Source: Kutzneria buriramensis (lineage in GTDB: Bacteria > Actinomycetota > Actinomycetes > Mycobacteriales > Pseudonocardiaceae). Taken from it: 64,000 bases of DNA. This document shows, in pieces, positions 1-8,533 of this stretch (position 1 is the first letter of the stretch; each line of letters starts with the position of its first letter). A program made the position numbers and the translations under genes. The notes beneath the pieces are model-generated. The model saw only the letters and a program-made list of their open reading frames with translations. It did no database searches and was not told the DNA's origin. The stretch covers positions 124,001 through 188,000 of the forward strand of contig NZ_QUNO01000018.1 of NCBI RefSeq assembly GCF_003387475.1. The letters run 5' to 3'.

Positions 1-404
1 GGGGCGGCACGGCCCGCATCAGCAGGGCGCAGACGTTGTCCCTGCGCACCAGGGACTTCGTCGCCGCGGCCCGGCTGTCCGGCGCGGGCGGGTTCCGCAT
101 CGCACGCCGGGAGATCCTGCCCGGGCTGGCCGCGCCGGTGATCACCTATGCGGCGTTGCTGCTGCCCACCAACGTGATCACCGAGGCGGCGCTGTCCTTC
201 GTCGGCGTCGGCGTGCGGCCACCGACCTCGTCGTGGGGGCAGATGCTGTCCACGGCGACGACGTGGTTTCGCAGCGACGTGATGTACGTGCTGATCCCCG
301 CGGTCATGGTGTTCCTCACCGTGCTCTCGTTCACGCTGGTGGGCGAGGGTGTGCGGGTGGCGCTCGACCCGCGGACCACGCGCCTGACCAGGAAGGCGGG
401 CTGA
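1..404 (+). CDS. Oligopeptide ABC transporter permease, DppC/OppC type, 3' part
   Basis: This gene enters from the left edge. The reading frame is open from base 3 (GGTARISRAQTLSLRTRDF), so the TTG at 36 is an internal Leu codon, not a start. About 133 C-terminal residues are present. They include the EAA-type cytoplasmic loop (DFVAAARLSGAG...ILPGL) that docks onto the ATPase, then at least two hydrophobic membrane segments. The product is a membrane subunit of a peptide or nickel importer. The stop TGA at 402-404 lies one base before the GTG of the next permease, so the two are in one operon. The C-type permease comes before the B-type, the reverse of the usual dpp/opp order. The substrate-binding protein would lie off the window. 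Confidence 0.88.
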   Translation, partial: GGTARISRAQTLSLRTRDFVAAARLSGAGGFRIARREILPGLAAPVITYAALLLPTNVITEAALSFVGVGVRPPTSSWGQMLSTATTWFRSDVMYVLIPAVMVFLTVLSFTLVGEGVRVALDPRTTRLTRKAG

Positions 405-405
405 G

Positions 406-1398
406 GTGCTCGGCTACGCGGTGCGCCGGGTCAGCGGCGCGGTGGCGGTGCTGCTGATCATGTCGGCGGTGGTGTACGTGCTGTTCTTCCTGATGCCGGC
501 CAATCCGGCGCAGCTGGTGTGCGGGATCAAGGCGTGCACGCCCGACCGGCTGGCGCTGATCTCGCACAGCCTGGGCCTGGACGAGCCGCTCTACCTCCAG
601 TACTGGCACTTCCTGGTCGGGCTGTTCGCCGGCCGGGACTACAGCACCGGACCGTCCATCGTGCACTGTGCGGCGCCGTGCCTGGGCTATTCCTTCCAGT
701 ACACCGAGCCGGTGCTCCAGATCATCGGCGAGCGGCTGCCGGTGTCCGGCTCGCTGGTGATCGGCGCCGCGATTCTGTGGCTGTCGCTGGGCATCGGCAT
801 CGGCGTGCTGTCGGCGCTGCGCCGCGGCCGGTGGCTGGACCACGTGGTGAACGCGATCGTGCTCGGCGGGCTGGCCGTGCCGATCTTCATCACCGGCCTG
901 ATGGCGCTGATGATCGTCTGCGTCTGGTTGCAGTGGATGCCGTTCCCGACCTGGGTCCCGTTCGACGAGGATCCCGTGCTGTGGGCGCAGAACCTGGTCC
1001 TGCCGTGGATCGTGCTGGCGCTGACCACCATGCCGGTCTACGTCCGGATGTCCCGCGCCGGCATGCTGGAGACCCTGGCCGAGGACCACATCCGCACCGC
1101 CCGGGCGTACGGGCTGCCCGAGCGGCAGGTGATCGGCCGGCACGCGCTGCGCGGCGCGTTGAGCCCGCTGATCACGTTGGCGGCGCTGGACATCGCCGGC
1201 ATCCTCACCTCCTCGGTGCTCACCGAAACCGTGTTCGGCCTGCCCGGCCTCGGCCAGATGACCGTGCAGGCGGTGCGCAACGTCGACCTGCCCGTCGTGG
1301 TCGGGCTGGTGCTGCTGATCGGGTTCGTCATCGTGGTGTGCAACACGATCGCCGACCTGCTCTACGCGGCGGTCGACAAGAGGGTGAGCGTGCAGTGA
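406..1398 (+). CDS. Oligopeptide ABC transporter permease, DppB/OppB type
   Basis: This 330-aa inner-membrane permease pairs with the preceding DppC-type subunit. An N-terminal membrane helix (about residues 8-31) is followed by the extracytoplasmic region typical of DppB, here with several cysteines (VCGIKACTP, VHCAAPC). Five more hydrophobic segments follow. The EAA loop is near residues 225-245 (EDHIRTARAYGLPERQVI) and the C-terminal TETVFGLPGLGQ block is typical of the family. The GTG start is one base after the upstream TGA. Its last codons (GTG CAG TGA) overlap a GTG that opens the first of two micro-ORFs in the tandem repeat downstream. The substrate, peptides or a metal chelate, cannot be decided from the permease. 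Confidence 0.9.
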   Translation: MLGYAVRRVSGAVAVLLIMSAVVYVLFFLMPANPAQLVCGIKACTPDRLALISHSLGLDEPLYLQYWHFLVGLFAGRDYSTGPSIVHCAAPCLGYSFQYTEPVLQIIGERLPVSGSLVIGAAILWLSLGIGIGVLSALRRGRWLDHVVNAIVLGGLAVPIFITGLMALMIVCVWLQWMPFPTWVPFDEDPVLWAQNLVLPWIVLALTTMPVYVRMSRAGMLETLAEDHIRTARAYGLPERQVIGRHALRGALSPLITLAALDIAGILTSSVLTETVFGLPGLGQMTVQAVRNVDLPVVVGLVLLIGFVIVVCNTIADLLYAAVDKRVSVQ

Positions 1399-1475
1399 GC
1401 GAGCTTGTGAGCGAACCATTCAATGCTGAGCGTCCGCGAACGCGGACACCGGGCGCTGGCGAGGTGCCGCAGTGA
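1395..1475 (+). CDS. Micro-ORF in repeat copy 1 (26 aa)
   Basis: GTG at 1395 overlaps the TGA of the DppB-type gene. The 26-codon frame (VSELVSEPFNAERPR then TRTPGAGEVPQ) ends at TGA 1473-1475, which overlaps the next GTG at 1472. The peptide has no recognised domain. It may act only to carry ribosomes from the permease to the ATPase gene by translational coupling. Whether the peptide accumulates is unknown. It could also simply be unused sequence in a duplicated intergenic element. Confidence 0.4.
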   Translation: MSELVSEPFNAERPRTRTPGAGEVPQ

Positions 1476-1548
1476 GCGAGCTTGTGAGCGAACCATTCAA
1501 CGCTGAGCGTCCGCGAACGCGGACACCGAGCGCTAGCGAGGTGCCGCA
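1395..1548 (+). repeat. 77-bp tandem duplication at a stop/start overlap
   Basis: Two copies (1395-1471 and 1472-1548) differ at three positions. A third copy would begin exactly at the GTG of the ATPase gene at 1549. Each copy starts with GTGAGCGA, so each regenerates a GTGA stop/start overlap. Each contains a perfect hairpin, GTCCGCG-AA-CGCGGAC, at 1432-1447 and 1509-1524. The unit is not a multiple of three, yet reading from each GTG gives 26 codons and then a stop overlapping the next GTG. Confidence 0.93.
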
Positions 1549-1552
1549 GTGA
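1472..1552 (+). CDS. Micro-ORF in repeat copy 2 (26 aa)
   Basis: This is the second copy of the same 26-codon frame. It differs from copy 1 by one silent change (AAT to AAC) and two Gly-to-Ser changes (TPGAGE to TPSASE). Its TGA at 1550-1552 overlaps the GTG of the ABC ATPase at 1549. The series permease, micro-ORF, micro-ORF, ATPase is therefore a chain of 4-bp overlaps. No function can be assigned beyond possible translational coupling. Confidence 0.4.
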   Translation: MSELVSEPFNAERPRTRTPSASEVPQ

Positions 1553-3177
1553 GCGAATCCGTTGTGTCGGTGCGGGATCTGGTCATCGACTTCCACACCG
1601 AGGGCGACACCGTCCGCGCCGTCGACGGGTTGTCGTTCGACCTGGCGGCCGGGCGGGCGCTCGGCATCGTGGGGGAGTCGGGTTCCGGCAAGAGCGCGAC
1701 CGCGTTGTCCCTGCTGGGTCTGCACCGCGGCGGTAACGCGGACGTGACCGGCTCGATCGACGTGCTCGGCACGGATGTCCTTGCGGCGTCGAACGAACAG
1801 GTGCGGCAGCTGCGGGGCAACCGGATCGCCATGGTGTTCCAGGACCCGCTGTCCGCTCTGGACCCGTTCTTCAAGGTGGGCGACCAGATCGTCGAGGCCT
1901 ACCGCGCGCACAACAAGGTCGACCGCCGCGCCGCGCGCAAGCGGGCGATCGAGGTGCTGGACCGGGTCGGCATCCCCGACGCCGCACGGCGGGTCGACGC
2001 CTATCCGCACGAGTTCTCCGGCGGCATGCGGCAGCGGGCCCTGATCGCGATGGCCCTGGCGCTGTCGCCGGAGGTCCTGGTCGCCGACGAGCCGACAACC
2101 GCGCTGGACGTGACCGTGCAGGCCCAGATCCTGGACCTGATCCACGACCTGCGGGCCGAGACCGGGATGGCGCTGATCCTGGTCACGCACGACCTCGCGG
2201 TGGCCGCCGGCAACGTCGACGACGTGCTGGTCATGCAGCGCGGCAAGGCGGTCGAGCACGGGCCGGCGGCCGACGTGCTCGGCGCGCCGAGCGCGGTCTA
2301 CACGCGCGAGCTGGTGGCGGCCGTTCCCCGGCTGGAGCAGCCGCGGGAGTCGAAGGTCGTCGGCGGTGAGCCGCTGGTGCGGGTCGATGACGTGCACCAG
2401 GTCTTCACGGTCGGCTCCTTCCTGAACCGGACCAAGGTGCACGCCGTCGAGGGCGTCACGCTGGACGTGCTGCGCGGCGAGGCGCTGGGGATCGTCGGCG
2501 AGAGCGGCAGCGGCAAGACCACCCTGGCGCGCATGATCGTCAGACTGCTGCGGCCCACCTCCGGACGGATCCGGTTCGACGGCCGGGATCTGGCCGACGA
2601 CCGGGCGCTCCGAGAGGTCCGGCGCGAGCTCCAGATGGTGTTCCAGGACCCGGTGTCGTCGCTGAACCCGCGCCGCACCATCGGCGAGAGCATCGCCGAC
2701 CCGCTGCGCGTGCAGGGCGAGGACGCGTCCCGGCAGCGGGTCCGCGAGCTGCTCGCGCTCGTGGGGCTGGATCCGGACCGCATCGACCGGTATCCGCACG
2801 AGTTCTCCGGCGGTCAGCGGCAGCGCATCGGCATCGCGCGGGCCATCGGGCTGCGGCCGCGGCTGCTGGTCTGTGACGAGCCGGTGTCCGCGCTGGACGT
2901 GTCGACCCAGGCCCAGATCATCCGTTTGCTAGCCTCCCTGCGTTCCGAGTTCGACCTCACGCTGATCTTCGTCGCCCACGACCTGGCCGTGGTGCGGCAG
3001 GTCAGCGACCGGGTCGCCGTGATGAGCAAGGGGGCCGTGGTGGAGCTCGGCGAGACGGACGCGCTGTACGACAATCCCACGCACCCGTACACGAAGTCGC
3101 TGCTCGCGGCGGTGCCGGTGCTCGACCCCGAGCTGGCGCGGCAGCGTCGGCTGGAGCGCGGGCTGCTGACCCCGTGA
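1549..3177 (+). CDS. Fused oligopeptide ABC transporter ATPase (DppD-DppF type)
   Basis: This 542-aa cytoplasmic protein contains two complete ABC domains, equivalent to DppD and DppF joined in one chain. The first half has Walker A GESGSGKS at residues 42-49, signature FSGGMRQR near 156 and Walker B LVADEPTTALD near 177. The second half has Walker A GESGSGKT near 317, signature FSGGQRQR near 418 and Walker B LLVCDEPVSALD near 440. The first half ends in the peptide-transporter-type VYTRELVAAVP and the second in HPYTKSLLAAVPV. It energises uptake through the two permeases upstream. The GTG start lies in the terminal GTGA of the tandem repeat. Its TGA overlaps the GTG of the pentapeptide protein. 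Confidence 0.93.
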   Translation: MSESVVSVRDLVIDFHTEGDTVRAVDGLSFDLAAGRALGIVGESGSGKSATALSLLGLHRGGNADVTGSIDVLGTDVLAASNEQVRQLRGNRIAMVFQDPLSALDPFFKVGDQIVEAYRAHNKVDRRAARKRAIEVLDRVGIPDAARRVDAYPHEFSGGMRQRALIAMALALSPEVLVADEPTTALDVTVQAQILDLIHDLRAETGMALILVTHDLAVAAGNVDDVLVMQRGKAVEHGPAADVLGAPSAVYTRELVAAVPRLEQPRESKVVGGEPLVRVDDVHQVFTVGSFLNRTKVHAVEGVTLDVLRGEALGIVGESGSGKTTLARMIVRLLRPTSGRIRFDGRDLADDRALREVRRELQMVFQDPVSSLNPRRTIGESIADPLRVQGEDASRQRVRELLALVGLDPDRIDRYPHEFSGGQRQRIGIARAIGLRPRLLVCDEPVSALDVSTQAQIIRLLASLRSEFDLTLIFVAHDLAVVRQVSDRVAVMSKGAVVELGETDALYDNPTHPYTKSLLAAVPVLDPELARQRRLERGLLTP

Positions 3178-3782
3178 GACTTCCGCTGCGTTGGCCGGTG
3201 GTGGTCCTGGTCGGTGTCGTGCTGGCCGTCGGTGGAATCGTCGGCGCGTACTGGGACCGTGTCGACCACGCGTCGGTCGACGCCCGGCACGCGGCGGCGC
3301 TGGCCGGGCTGAAGTCCGACGACGTGCAGGCCCGGATCCGGGCCGTCGACGCGCTGGAGTCGGTGACCAAGGAGTCGCCGGCCGACCAGCCGGCCGTGAC
3401 CGCGGAGCTGGCGTCGTTCATCCGATCCGTCGCGGGATCGGGCAACTGTCCGGACACGGGGGTCGGCCGGGACGTGCAGGAGGCGTTGAACGTGTTGGTG
3501 CGGCGCAAGGTGATGTCCGACGGCACCACGGTCGTCGACCTGCACGGGGCGTGCCTGAACAACGCCGCGATGGGCAAGATCGGCCTGCCGTACGGGAATC
3601 TGGTCGGCACCAGCTTGGTCGGGGCCGAACTGATGTTCTCCGTCCTCGACGGGGCCGACCTCACCGGCGCGGACCTCCGCGGCGCCGACCTCGACAACGC
3701 CCGGTTGGTGCAGGCAAACCTGTCGCACACCGACCTGTCGAAGGCGAATCTCGCTGGCGCCGACCTGAATTACTCCCGTTAG
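3174..3782 (+). CDS. Membrane-anchored pentapeptide-repeat protein
   Basis: This 202-aa protein starts with GTG inside a GTGA overlap with the ATPase gene, so it is probably translated from the same transcript. Residues about 7-26 form one membrane helix after a short basic start (MRLPLRWPVVVLVGVV). A helical middle follows, then two cysteines (GNCPDTG, HGACLNN). The C-terminal 70 residues are A(D/N)LxxA pentapeptide repeats (DGADLTGADLRGADLDNARL), which form a right-handed beta helix. Orientation by the charge rule puts the repeats outside the membrane. Its role next to a peptide importer is not known. The stop overlaps the stop of the convergent DUF6461 gene by 4 bp. Confidence 0.8.
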   Translation: MRLPLRWPVVVLVGVVLAVGGIVGAYWDRVDHASVDARHAAALAGLKSDDVQARIRAVDALESVTKESPADQPAVTAELASFIRSVAGSGNCPDTGVGRDVQEALNVLVRRKVMSDGTTVVDLHGACLNNAAMGKIGLPYGNLVGTSLVGAELMFSVLDGADLTGADLRGADLDNARLVQANLSHTDLSKANLAGADLNYSR

Positions 3783-5932
3783 CGGTTCGTCTCACCGGTC
3801 ACGGCGCGGGTGTGGTCGAGCAGCTCGGCGGCGGCACCGGGGACGGCGTAGCGGGCGGCCTCCAGAGCGCCGGTGGCGGCGGACCGGGCGTCGGGGTTGG
3901 TGGCGCGGTGCAGGCACGCCCACAGCCAGTGGTGCTCGCGGTAGTCGGACAGGCCGGACCGCCGGGCCAGCAGCTCGGCCTCCGGCGTCAGCGCCCGGGC
4001 GGCCAGCGAGGCGGCGACGGCGGGGTGATCGGTCAGTTCGGACCGTTCGACGACGAAGGCGGCGGCCCACCAGGCCAGGTCGCGGAGGCGGTCGTCCGGC
4101 ACGTCGCGGAACTCCGTGTTGCGGGTATCGGCGTAGAGCACCGGCAGCAGTGGCAGGATCGGGTACCCGACGTCGGCGGACTCGATGACCGCCAGCTGCT
4201 CGGCGGACAGCGACAGCCCGGTGAAGCGGGCGGCGGCGAAGACGCCCTTCGCGGGCCGGTGGCCGTAGTTCGCCACGTCGAGATCCTCGAGCAGCGCCTC
4301 GGCGGCCGGTGACGGCTCCTGGAGGCCGAGTTCGAAGGACGCCAGCGACTCGCCGGCCTTGGCCAGGGAGAACCTGGTCAGGGCGTTGACGTTCCAGTAC
4401 ATGCTGGCGGCGACGGTGTCGGGGGAGGAAAGGGCGCGCATCACCCGCTCGTCGCTGGCGACCCAGCCGTTGTACTCGACGGCGACGACCCCACCGGGCA
4501 CGTCGAGCACCGCGACCCACGGATCGAGCGTGCCCTGCTCGGACAGCTCCCGCGCCGAGGCCGGCGCGGACGGGTCCGCGCCGAAGTCGCGGAGCACCTC
4601 GGTGGCGGACTTGCCGGCGACAAAGGTGATCGTGGCGGCATCCGACAGGGAACTGGACTCGATCCAGTGGTAGTCGGCCTCGGGCGGGACGACGACCGGC
4701 GGCTCGGGCTCGCCGCGCAGGACGTGGCCGAGGCGGTCGGAAGCCCTGTGCACCAACGGATCGGCCAGCGGCGCTCGCCAGACGGTGAGCTCGTAGCGTT
4801 CGTCGCCCTCGTCACGGCCGCGCGCGCAGACCCGCACGCGGTAGTCGCCGGGCCACGGGGGAGCGGTGTCCCGGCCCGCGCCCGCGATGGACGCGCCGCC
4901 GACCGGGGCGTGCCAGCTGACCTCGACCGCTTCCTCCCAGAGGAAGGGATCCGGCTCGACAACCGGGGGCTCCTCGACGATCCGCAGGATATATCCGACG
5001 CTGCGGTTCTCGTGGCCGGTCCGGATGGCCACGCCACCGGGAACCACCGCCACCAGTCCGTTCTCGGAGAAGTCCACAGTGGACTCGACGGGCCCTTCGG
5101 CGAGGGCGAACATGTGGTCCGCGACCATGGCGCGACCGCTGCTGTGCCGGGGCATCAGGTAGTTCGCGCGGCGCTTGGCCAGCTCGGCCTCGGCGTAGGC
5201 GGCGGGCATCGGTGCTTCCCGCAGGATCGGGGCGGCGATGCCGAGCGCGGTGCCGATGATCGCAGGGGCGGAGACCTTGGGCCACAACGACCGCAGCACA
5301 ACGGTCGTGGCGACGACGCTCAGCGCGAGGTGCCGCGCGCCGTGCGAGGCGGCGATGGCGGTCTCGTCCTCACCCGTAGCGACGAGCAGGGGAGCGATCG
5401 CCGGGTGGGTGACCAGCTCGGTGACGACGAACTGGGCCATGTCCCGGGAACCCGGTACGAATCCGTCCAGTTTGGACAGTTCCGGTGACATCGCGCTGCC
5501 ACCGGACATCGTGGCGACGCTGACCGTGCGGCGACCGTCCGGGAGCGTCGGCAGGACGGCGACCAGGTCGGGCAGCGCGACGTCGAGCGCCGCAACCGTC
5601 AGCTCGAGCGCGCCCAGCAGGCGTTCGGCGAGCAGGTCGGGCAGGCCGCCCAGCCGGTCACCGCCGCGAACGGCGGCCTGCTGGGCGCGGTTCGCGTTGG
5701 CGGGAGCGGCGACCTGCCGGGCCCGCGCCGCCTGCCCCTCTCGCCGCACCAGCGCCTGCGCCGGGCTCATCAGGCCGAGCCGTCCCGGCGCCGGCGCCTT
5801 CTCCCGCAGCCGGCCCAGTTCCGCCGCCGGCGCTGGCGGAATCGCCTGCGCCACACGGCTTAAATCACCGGCGACCACCTGTGCCATCGCGTCCAGCACG
5901 GCCTGCGGTAACGCCGTCGTCGGCCCGTACAT
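3779..5932 (-). CDS. DUF6461-containing protein of unknown function
   Basis: This 717-aa protein begins with ATG at 5932. The first 80 residues are Ala/Pro-rich with no signal peptide. A hydrophobic stretch near residues 195-235 (ALSVVATTVVLRSLW, AIIGTALGIAAPIL) may be buried or membrane-associated. The part from about residue 415 (DYHWIESSSLSDAATITF...EVLRDFGADP) matches the pattern of the actinobacterial DUF6461 family: an aromatic-Trp start and a (F/L)GADP turn. No catalytic motif is evident. It converges on the pentapeptide gene with a 4-bp overlap and has no operon partner. The DUF6461 assignment comes from motif memory, not a search. Confidence 0.72.
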   Translation of the reverse strand: MYGPTTALPQAVLDAMAQVVAGDLSRVAQAIPPAPAAELGRLREKAPAPGRLGLMSPAQALVRREGQAARARQVAAPANANRAQQAAVRGGDRLGGLPDLLAERLLGALELTVAALDVALPDLVAVLPTLPDGRRTVSVATMSGGSAMSPELSKLDGFVPGSRDMAQFVVTELVTHPAIAPLLVATGEDETAIAASHGARHLALSVVATTVVLRSLWPKVSAPAIIGTALGIAAPILREAPMPAAYAEAELAKRRANYLMPRHSSGRAMVADHMFALAEGPVESTVDFSENGLVAVVPGGVAIRTGHENRSVGYILRIVEEPPVVEPDPFLWEEAVEVSWHAPVGGASIAGAGRDTAPPWPGDYRVRVCARGRDEGDERYELTVWRAPLADPLVHRASDRLGHVLRGEPEPPVVVPPEADYHWIESSSLSDAATITFVAGKSATEVLRDFGADPSAPASARELSEQGTLDPWVAVLDVPGGVVAVEYNGWVASDERVMRALSSPDTVAASMYWNVNALTRFSLAKAGESLASFELGLQEPSPAAEALLEDLDVANYGHRPAKGVFAAARFTGLSLSAEQLAVIESADVGYPILPLLPVLYADTRNTEFRDVPDDRLRDLAWWAAAFVVERSELTDHPAVAASLAARALTPEAELLARRSGLSDYREHHWLWACLHRATNPDARSAATGALEAARYAVPGAAAELLDHTRAVTGETNR

Positions 5933-5953
5933 CGTCCCCCCACTGTCACCGGA

Positions 5954-7561
5954 TCACTTGACCGGCAACAGAATGGCAGACGGGTGCGCGGCGTCGTGGA
6001 ACACCTCCAAGCGGGTCGGATACGGCGTGGTCGCGGTGGCGAAGGGCTCGTCGCTGCCGAGGTTGCGGGCGTAGCGGGGGAACGCGCCGCCGGCGACCTG
6101 GACCCGGATCCGGTGGCCGCGCCTGAACACGTGCGCGGTGGGCGACAGCTCGACGGTGACCTTGGTGATGCCGTCCGGCCGCACCTTGACCAGATCGTCG
6201 CAGATGTTCACGGACCGGCCGCGCCGATCCACGTCGCACAGGCGCACGAACAGGTCGCAGGCGGGCCGGTCGGACCGCAGCCACACCTCGGCGCCGACCT
6301 CGCCGATCACCTCGAGGTCGGCGTCCAGCACGTCCGACGTGAAGGTCAGGACGTCGTCCCGCGCCTCCAACTTCCGGTTGTCCACGGCCCCGGCGCCCCG
6401 GGCCTCCAACTTCGCGCCGCCGACCGACGGCGTCGGGTTGGACGGGTCGTACGTGAAGGCCGTCGGCACGACGAAGCCGCCGGGGGTGCTGCCCAGCGCG
6501 TTGCCGGCGAGCAGGTGCCAGCGCTGCTGCGTGTACCCGGCGGGCGGCCACTGGTCGTACTCCCGCCACTCCTTGACGCCCATCACGAACAGTCGCACCG
6601 GCGCGCGGTAGTTGGGCTTGGCGCCGCGCGCGAGCGGCCCGGCCCAGCGCACGGTCTCCCAGATCGACGCCGAGATGCCCCGCGGGTCGGAGTGGGCCCA
6701 CGGGCCGATCGTCAGCCGCGGCGGCCGCCCGGCCTCGACGAGGGCCCGGTAGTCGCGGAGCTGGTCGGACAGGAAGATGTCGTACCAGCCGGCGATGGAG
6801 CTCACCGGCAGCGTCACCTCGCCGACGGTGTCGGTGAAGTCCTCGTTCTTCCAGTACGGGTCGTCCTGGTCGTGGTGCACGCAGTCCTGGTAGAAGGGCC
6901 AATCCCGGCCCAGCGCGGCCTTGTCCCCGTCCACCAGCGGCAGGGTGAGCATCGCCGCCTCGGTCTTCCGGCGGCCGAAGGCGTTGCGCAGCATGGCGAA
7001 CCGGCGTTCCTGGGTGGCGGTCATCACCGACCAGCTCATCAGGGTTTCCATCTCGATGCGACCCGGCCGCAGGAAGGTCATGGCCAGCCGGGACGACGTG
7101 ACGTGCGGCACCATCGCCTTCACCTGCGGCGGCGCGCCCGCGGCGACGGCCCACTGGGTGTAGCCGAGGTAGCTGGCGCCGACCAGGACGACGGAGCCGT
7201 CGAACCAGGGCTGCTCGGCCAGCCAGCGCAGCGTCGCCTGGCCGTCGGCCCGCTCGTGCCGCATGGCCCGGAACTCGCCGCCGCCGGAGCCGAAGGTGCC
7301 CCGCGTGCTGACCACCACGACGTGGAAGCCGCGCTCGGCCAGCAGCCGGCCCATCAGCCAGCCGAGCGGCCCGCGCCGCCCGTACGGGGACCGCACCAGC
7401 GCCGTGGGCAGCTTGTCGGCGCCCTCCGGGGCCCAGTGGTCCGCGAGCAGCGTCACACCGTCGTCGGCGGGCACTTTCAGGTCCCGCTCGACCCTCACCT
7501 TGCGCGCCGTCGCCGGCGGCAGCTTCAGCAACCGTTGCGCGACCCAACCAGTCACCGTCAT
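5954..7561 (-). CDS. CocE/NonD family alpha/beta hydrolase (X-Pro dipeptidyl-peptidase fold)
   Basis: This 535-aa protein has the CocE layout. A catalytic alpha/beta domain contains RSPYGRRGP near residue 58 and the nucleophile elbow GASYLG near residue 148, with Ser as the probable nucleophile. The likely catalytic His lies in GPWAHSD near residue 288. A C-terminal jelly-roll domain starts near residue 395 (LTFTSDVLDADLEVIGEV). The family hydrolyses acyl esters or amides such as cocaine, glutaryl compounds or X-Pro peptides. The substrate here is unknown. There is no signal peptide, so it is probably cytoplasmic. The ATG start at 7561 is divergent from the small gene at 7757, with 195 bp between. 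Confidence 0.85.
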   Translation of the reverse strand: MTVTGWVAQRLLKLPPATARKVRVERDLKVPADDGVTLLADHWAPEGADKLPTALVRSPYGRRGPLGWLMGRLLAERGFHVVVVSTRGTFGSGGGEFRAMRHERADGQATLRWLAEQPWFDGSVVLVGASYLGYTQWAVAAGAPPQVKAMVPHVTSSRLAMTFLRPGRIEMETLMSWSVMTATQERRFAMLRNAFGRRKTEAAMLTLPLVDGDKAALGRDWPFYQDCVHHDQDDPYWKNEDFTDTVGEVTLPVSSIAGWYDIFLSDQLRDYRALVEAGRPPRLTIGPWAHSDPRGISASIWETVRWAGPLARGAKPNYRAPVRLFVMGVKEWREYDQWPPAGYTQQRWHLLAGNALGSTPGGFVVPTAFTYDPSNPTPSVGGAKLEARGAGAVDNRKLEARDDVLTFTSDVLDADLEVIGEVGAEVWLRSDRPACDLFVRLCDVDRRGRSVNICDDLVKVRPDGITKVTVELSPTAHVFRRGHRIRVQVAGGAFPRYARNLGSDEPFATATTPYPTRLEVFHDAAHPSAILLPVK

Positions 7562-7756
7562 CGGCTCAGCCTGCCATGGCTACGCTCCGTGCGCGTCCGG
7601 TATCGCGACCACGGTCGGCATTCGGGTGATTACTGGCTGTTTCGCTAGGCCGAGCGTGTGGTTCTGGATGAACCGGGATTAAACGGGCGCGCGTGTGGGC
7701 AGGGCGATGGTGCATTCTTGCTGGTACCGGCCCAGCGAGGGCAGGAGGTACCCACA

Positions 7757-8071
7757 ATGCCAGACAGCTCCGCGGCACTTCCGCTCCGCAACTACACCCG
7801 GCTCACGTTCGGTGAGCTGGCCGAGGCAATCCTGTGCCTGACCGCACACGAACTCCACCAGTTGTTGGGTTACGAATGGGTGCACGGCCGGCGCGACGAA
7901 GTCATCGTGCTGCTGCGTGACCGACTCACGGAACTGGGCACCGGCGTGGCGCCTTCGGGCACCCCGGCGGTGTTCATTCCGTGCCAGCCCGGGAGTCCCG
8001 AGAACCTGCCGGTGATGCCCCGGATCGATGCCGCCATCGAGGGAACAGAACGGGAGCGTCCCACGTTGTAG
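7757..8071 (+). CDS. Small helical protein, DUF8129-like
   Basis: I chose ATG at 7757, which follows a clear ribosome-binding site (GCAGGAGGT, 12 nt upstream), giving 104 aa. An upstream in-frame GTG lacks a site. Residues 8-55 (LPLRNYTRLTFGELAEAI...GYEWVHGRRDEVI) fit the pattern LPxxNYxxLTxxxL...LLxYExxHxxRxxV, seen in the short domain I know as DUF8129 in actinobacterial lipid-droplet-associated and related proteins. The tail is Pro/Gly-rich and lacks structure signals. It stands alone. The family match is from memory and needs a profile search. Confidence 0.68.
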   Translation: MPDSSAALPLRNYTRLTFGELAEAILCLTAHELHQLLGYEWVHGRRDEVIVLLRDRLTELGTGVAPSGTPAVFIPCQPGSPENLPVMPRIDAAIEGTERERPTL

Positions 8072-8368
8072 GAGGTGGTCGGCGGCGAGCGAGCCGCGGA
8101 GACCGCGTCGATGAATCCCCTCACATCCGCGAGTCGCGGCAGTCCCGAATGCCGTGCATCCGCTGGCGCCCCGCCGACCCCCGTCGCCGTTCCGGGACTC
8201 TCCCCCGTGCCGTCCCGGAACGGCGCGCCCGAAGGGACCTCCGTCCCCGACCGGTTTCCCGTTTCGACGTCTTCGACGTGATCAGAATTACCTGAACCCT
8301 TATTTCGGGAGTGAAATCCGTGTCGAGAGGGTAAGAGAAGGGGCAGAGGTCGGGGAAAGGAACCTGGG
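8072..8368. other. 297-bp stretch with no supportable gene
   Basis: No frame here has a convincing start, ribosome-binding site and coding pattern. The right half (about 8280-8330) is less GC-rich than its surroundings (AATTACCTGAACCC, TTATTTCGGG) and probably holds the promoter of the small gene at 8369. I see no palindrome strong enough to call as an operator. Confidence 0.5.
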
Positions 8369-8533
8369 ATGAGCGTCAACAGTGACTTCGCGGCATGGGC
8401 GGAGCCGGAAGCCGGGCTGACAGAGCTGATCGACATGCGCGAGCCGGAGTCGGGCCGGCACCGCGCGGACACCGTGAGCAACGGCATCAGCGTCGAGGAG
8501 CTGCTGGTCCGCGTCGGGCAGAGCCGCAACTAG
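8369..8533 (+). CDS. Small acidic protein (54 aa), unknown function
   Basis: ATG at 8369 follows GGGAAAGGAAC, a reasonable ribosome-binding site. The 54-aa product (MSVNSDFAAWAEPEAGL... ending GISVEELLVRVGQSRN) has no signal peptide or membrane segment. The end of the chain (GRHRAD...NGISVEELL) resembles short actinomycete proteins that end in a G(V/I)SVxELL helix. I do not know a function. It lies 187 bp before the sigma-factor gene on the same strand. A long antisense frame covers the same DNA but is less convincing. Confidence 0.5.
   Translation: MSVNSDFAAWAEPEAGLTELIDMREPESGRHRADTVSNGISVEELLVRVGQSRN

Noticed and set aside
331-1419. Long open frame on the minus strand opposite the DppB-type gene
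   Set aside because: Its product is His/Gln/Arg-rich low-complexity sequence with no motif. It is an antisense shadow of GC-rich coding DNA.
7870-8529. Minus-strand frame over the two small genes at 7757 and 8369
   Set aside because: No ribosome-binding site or family pattern. The plus-strand small genes have both a site and plausible composition.
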